From contig NZ_CP071249.1 in assembly GCF_024499055.1 (NCBI RefSeq), positions 1,639,501-1,703,500 on the forward strand: 64,000 nt of DNA. Reading direction: 5' to 3'. The notes under the pieces were generated by a model. The model saw only the letters and a program-made list of their open reading frames with translations. It was not told the DNA's origin and ran no database searches. The stretch comes from Turicibacter bilis. GTDB taxonomy: Bacteria > Bacillota_I > Bacilli_A > MOL361 > Turicibacteraceae. Made by a program: the position numbers and the translations under genes. Below, piece by piece: positions 62,400 to 64,000 of this stretch (the first letter of the stretch is position 1; every line of letters begins with the position of its first letter).

Positions 62400-63944
62400 T
62401 TACAATTCTGCTGGCTTTCTTTTGGTAGCTGTTTGCTTCTTAGCAGGTTTCTTTCGACGTTTGGCCCCTTTAGAAGCGACCTGTGAGGTCATTAAGAAAA
62501 TTCCCATAATCAGACTATAGACTAACACACCAGCTCCAACTTGAATTGCCAATGAAATAACATTATATACACGTACATCATCTAATCCAGATAAAATATT
62601 CGGAATCTGTGGTTCTAAATATGCTAATACTAGCCAAAGCCCAGCTGTTGAAAAGCTTACTTTTAATAAATTAAAGAATGACTTCTTATACATCATCTTT
62701 CTAAACTGACATAAATTTATCAGTGCCATCATTGCCAGTGAAGCAACTGATGCAATAGCTGTTCCACAAATACCTAAACTTTGAGTTAATGGTCCTGTCA
62801 ATACGACTTTAACTAGTACACCTCCCAAAACAGCTGCTAATAATTTCGAATATTGTTCTTCCTGCTGCATAATGGCTGTGCATAAGAAAATAAATGGATA
62901 AAATAAAACCTGTAATGTTAATAACTTCAATGCTCCAATCCCATTTGAATCTTTAAATAACGCAATATTTAGCTCATCTACGACACTAAACAACCCCACG
63001 CAAGCTGGGATTGATAATGCAATGACCATAAATAATGAAGCATTAAACACCTTTTTACGTTCCTTCGAATCTCTTACTCCTGCCATTTGTGGAACAGTTG
63101 ATGAGACAATCGCACTCGTAAAGACAGTCACTGTCTGAATAATTGGTAATCCTCGATCAAAACTCCCTTTAAGTGACATGGCTTCTAATGCAGGCACCCC
63201 ACTATTAACAAGTGAATTAAACACAAAGAAACTATCGATTAATTGGAAAATAATTAAGATTCCTGCACTTAAGAATAAATAAACACTTTTCTTAAAGAAA
63301 TGCGGGCGATGAGTCATCTTTAAATAAATCCTTGGACTATCGTCCAACTTTTTAATCATTAAATAAGCAATTGCAAGTAATGGACCAAAGAGCCCACCTA
63401 AATACGCAAAATAAGCTAACTTATAAACATTTTGTCCTTGAACCATCACTAAAGCAACAATAATCGCCATCACTCGGATCAGCTGCTCAATGGTTGAAGA
63501 ATAGCCCACAACATGAATCGTTTCTGCCCTCGTTTGAGCAACTCCTCGCCAATAAGAAATAGTAGGAATTAGTAAGAACGCTAAACCAACCATCCGAATC
63601 GGCCAACTCAATTGCATATCGCCCATCGTATAAGCAATCAAATGGCTACCTAGAAATAATCCTATAAATGACACAAGACCAAAAATCCATAATGAATTTT
63701 TAATATACCGCTTAATATCCTCACTATATTGATACGTTAATAATAATTCCGCAATAATCGTTGGTAATACCACTCCATTTAATGTCGTATAAATCCCGAT
63801 TAAAGGATAAACTTGTTGAAAAACGTATAATCCTTCATCACCTGAAATATTTTGATACGGCACTTTATACAGCAAACTTAATAGCTTAACAAAAAAAGCC
63901 GTGATTGTTAAAATCATCGTCCCTTTCATCCAACCCGATTTCAT
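62400..63944 (-). CDS. Polysaccharide/lipid flippase, MVF superfamily (YabM/SpoVB-like)
   Basis: This 514-aa protein has about fourteen membrane segments (e.g. GTMILTITAFFVKLLSLLYKV, NVYKLAYFAYLGGLFGPLLAI) and a very basic C-terminal tail (KRRKKPAKKQTATKRK). It belongs to the oligosaccharide flippase branch of the MOP superfamily, to which YabM and SpoVB belong. Its position before the YabN-like gene matches yabM. GGGAGG lies ten bases from the ATG. Confidence 0.92.
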   Translation of the reverse strand: MKSGWMKGTMILTITAFFVKLLSLLYKVPYQNISGDEGLYVFQQVYPLIGIYTTLNGVVLPTIIAELLLTYQYSEDIKRYIKNSLWIFGLVSFIGLFLGSHLIAYTMGDMQLSWPIRMVGLAFLLIPTISYWRGVAQTRAETIHVVGYSSTIEQLIRVMAIIVALVMVQGQNVYKLAYFAYLGGLFGPLLAIAYLMIKKLDDSPRIYLKMTHRPHFFKKSVYLFLSAGILIIFQLIDSFFVFNSLVNSGVPALEAMSLKGSFDRGLPIIQTVTVFTSAIVSSTVPQMAGVRDSKERKKVFNASLFMVIALSIPACVGLFSVVDELNIALFKDSNGIGALKLLTLQVLFYPFIFLCTAIMQQEEQYSKLLAAVLGGVLVKVVLTGPLTQSLGICGTAIASVASLAMMALINLCQFRKMMYKKSFFNLLKVSFSTAGLWLVLAYLEPQIPNILSGLDDVRVYNVISLAIQVGAGVLVYSLIMGIFLMTSQVASKGAKRRKKPAKKQTATKRKPAEL

Positions 63945-64000
63945 AACATCTAAGCCTCCCTAGCTTTCACTCTATTCAAATTAATATTATATCATCAAAA

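Overview
The window is low-GC Gram-positive chromosome from an anaerobic or microaerobic spore-former. Supporting signs are AT-rich DNA with AGGAGG-type ribosome binding sites, sporulation genes (yabP, yabQ, a spoIIE-type phosphatase, a YjcZ-like mini-protein), and a fermentative, oxygen-detoxifying gene set (adhE, a flavodiiron/rubredoxin/oxidoreductase fusion, rubrerythrin). Gene content suggests Turicibacter or a close relative; this is an inference, since no rRNA gene is present. About 47 of 58 genes lie on the minus strand, so the replication fork probably runs from right to left.

Layout. 1-6.2 kb: the flavodiiron fusion gene, a 680-bp island of structured repeats, an unknown protein, a sugar O-acetyltransferase and tyrA. 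6.3-18.3 kb: adhE, guaA, a purine permease behind a guanine-type riboswitch, VanZ and RDD membrane proteins, an M42 peptidase, a dus gene, a Ca2+/Na+ antiporter, and mntP behind a yybP-ykoY (Mn2+) riboswitch. 18.9-22 kb: a phosphodiester-glycosidase-family surface protein followed by a complete IS1182-family insertion. 22-36 kb: folP-folB-folK, rubrerythrin, unknown genes, galU, two diverged methyltransferase-like paralogues beside a DnaA-box cluster, an LRAT-like protein, a CpsB/YwqE-type phosphatase, a lipoprotein, and a class D sortase next to a large membrane protein. 36-41 kb: a candidate structured RNA, then a yclNOPQ siderophore-uptake operon with a Fur box and a divergent AraC-type regulator. 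41-64 kb: the block known from Bacillus as yabM-yabN-yabO-yabP-yabQ-divIC-yabR-spoIIE-tilS-hprT-ftsH-hslO, in the same order but with several insertions.

The most unusual object lies in the 3.6-kb gap between spoIIE and tilS. It is an array of 29 units of 72-78 bp (about 49.64-51.79 kb). Each unit can form a hairpin, and nine units make up an exact 666-bp higher-order period. Most differences between units in the 3' arm stay paired only if the minus strand is read, because they become G.U pairs. More diverged hairpins upstream keep a similar loop (GCTCYGACYT-like) on different but still complementary stems. Downstream of the array on the minus strand is a roughly 295-nt structured-RNA candidate with its own promoter-like -10 and terminator. 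Similar RNA candidates occur at 36.28-36.53 kb and 57.87-58.05 kb.

Functionally the window combines oxygen and peroxide defence, purine salvage under guanine control, folate synthesis, iron and manganese homeostasis, envelope sugar chemistry, and the division-to-sporulation cluster. Two proteins in that cluster are shorter than their Bacillus counterparts: SpoIIE lacks its membrane domain and YabN lacks MazG.
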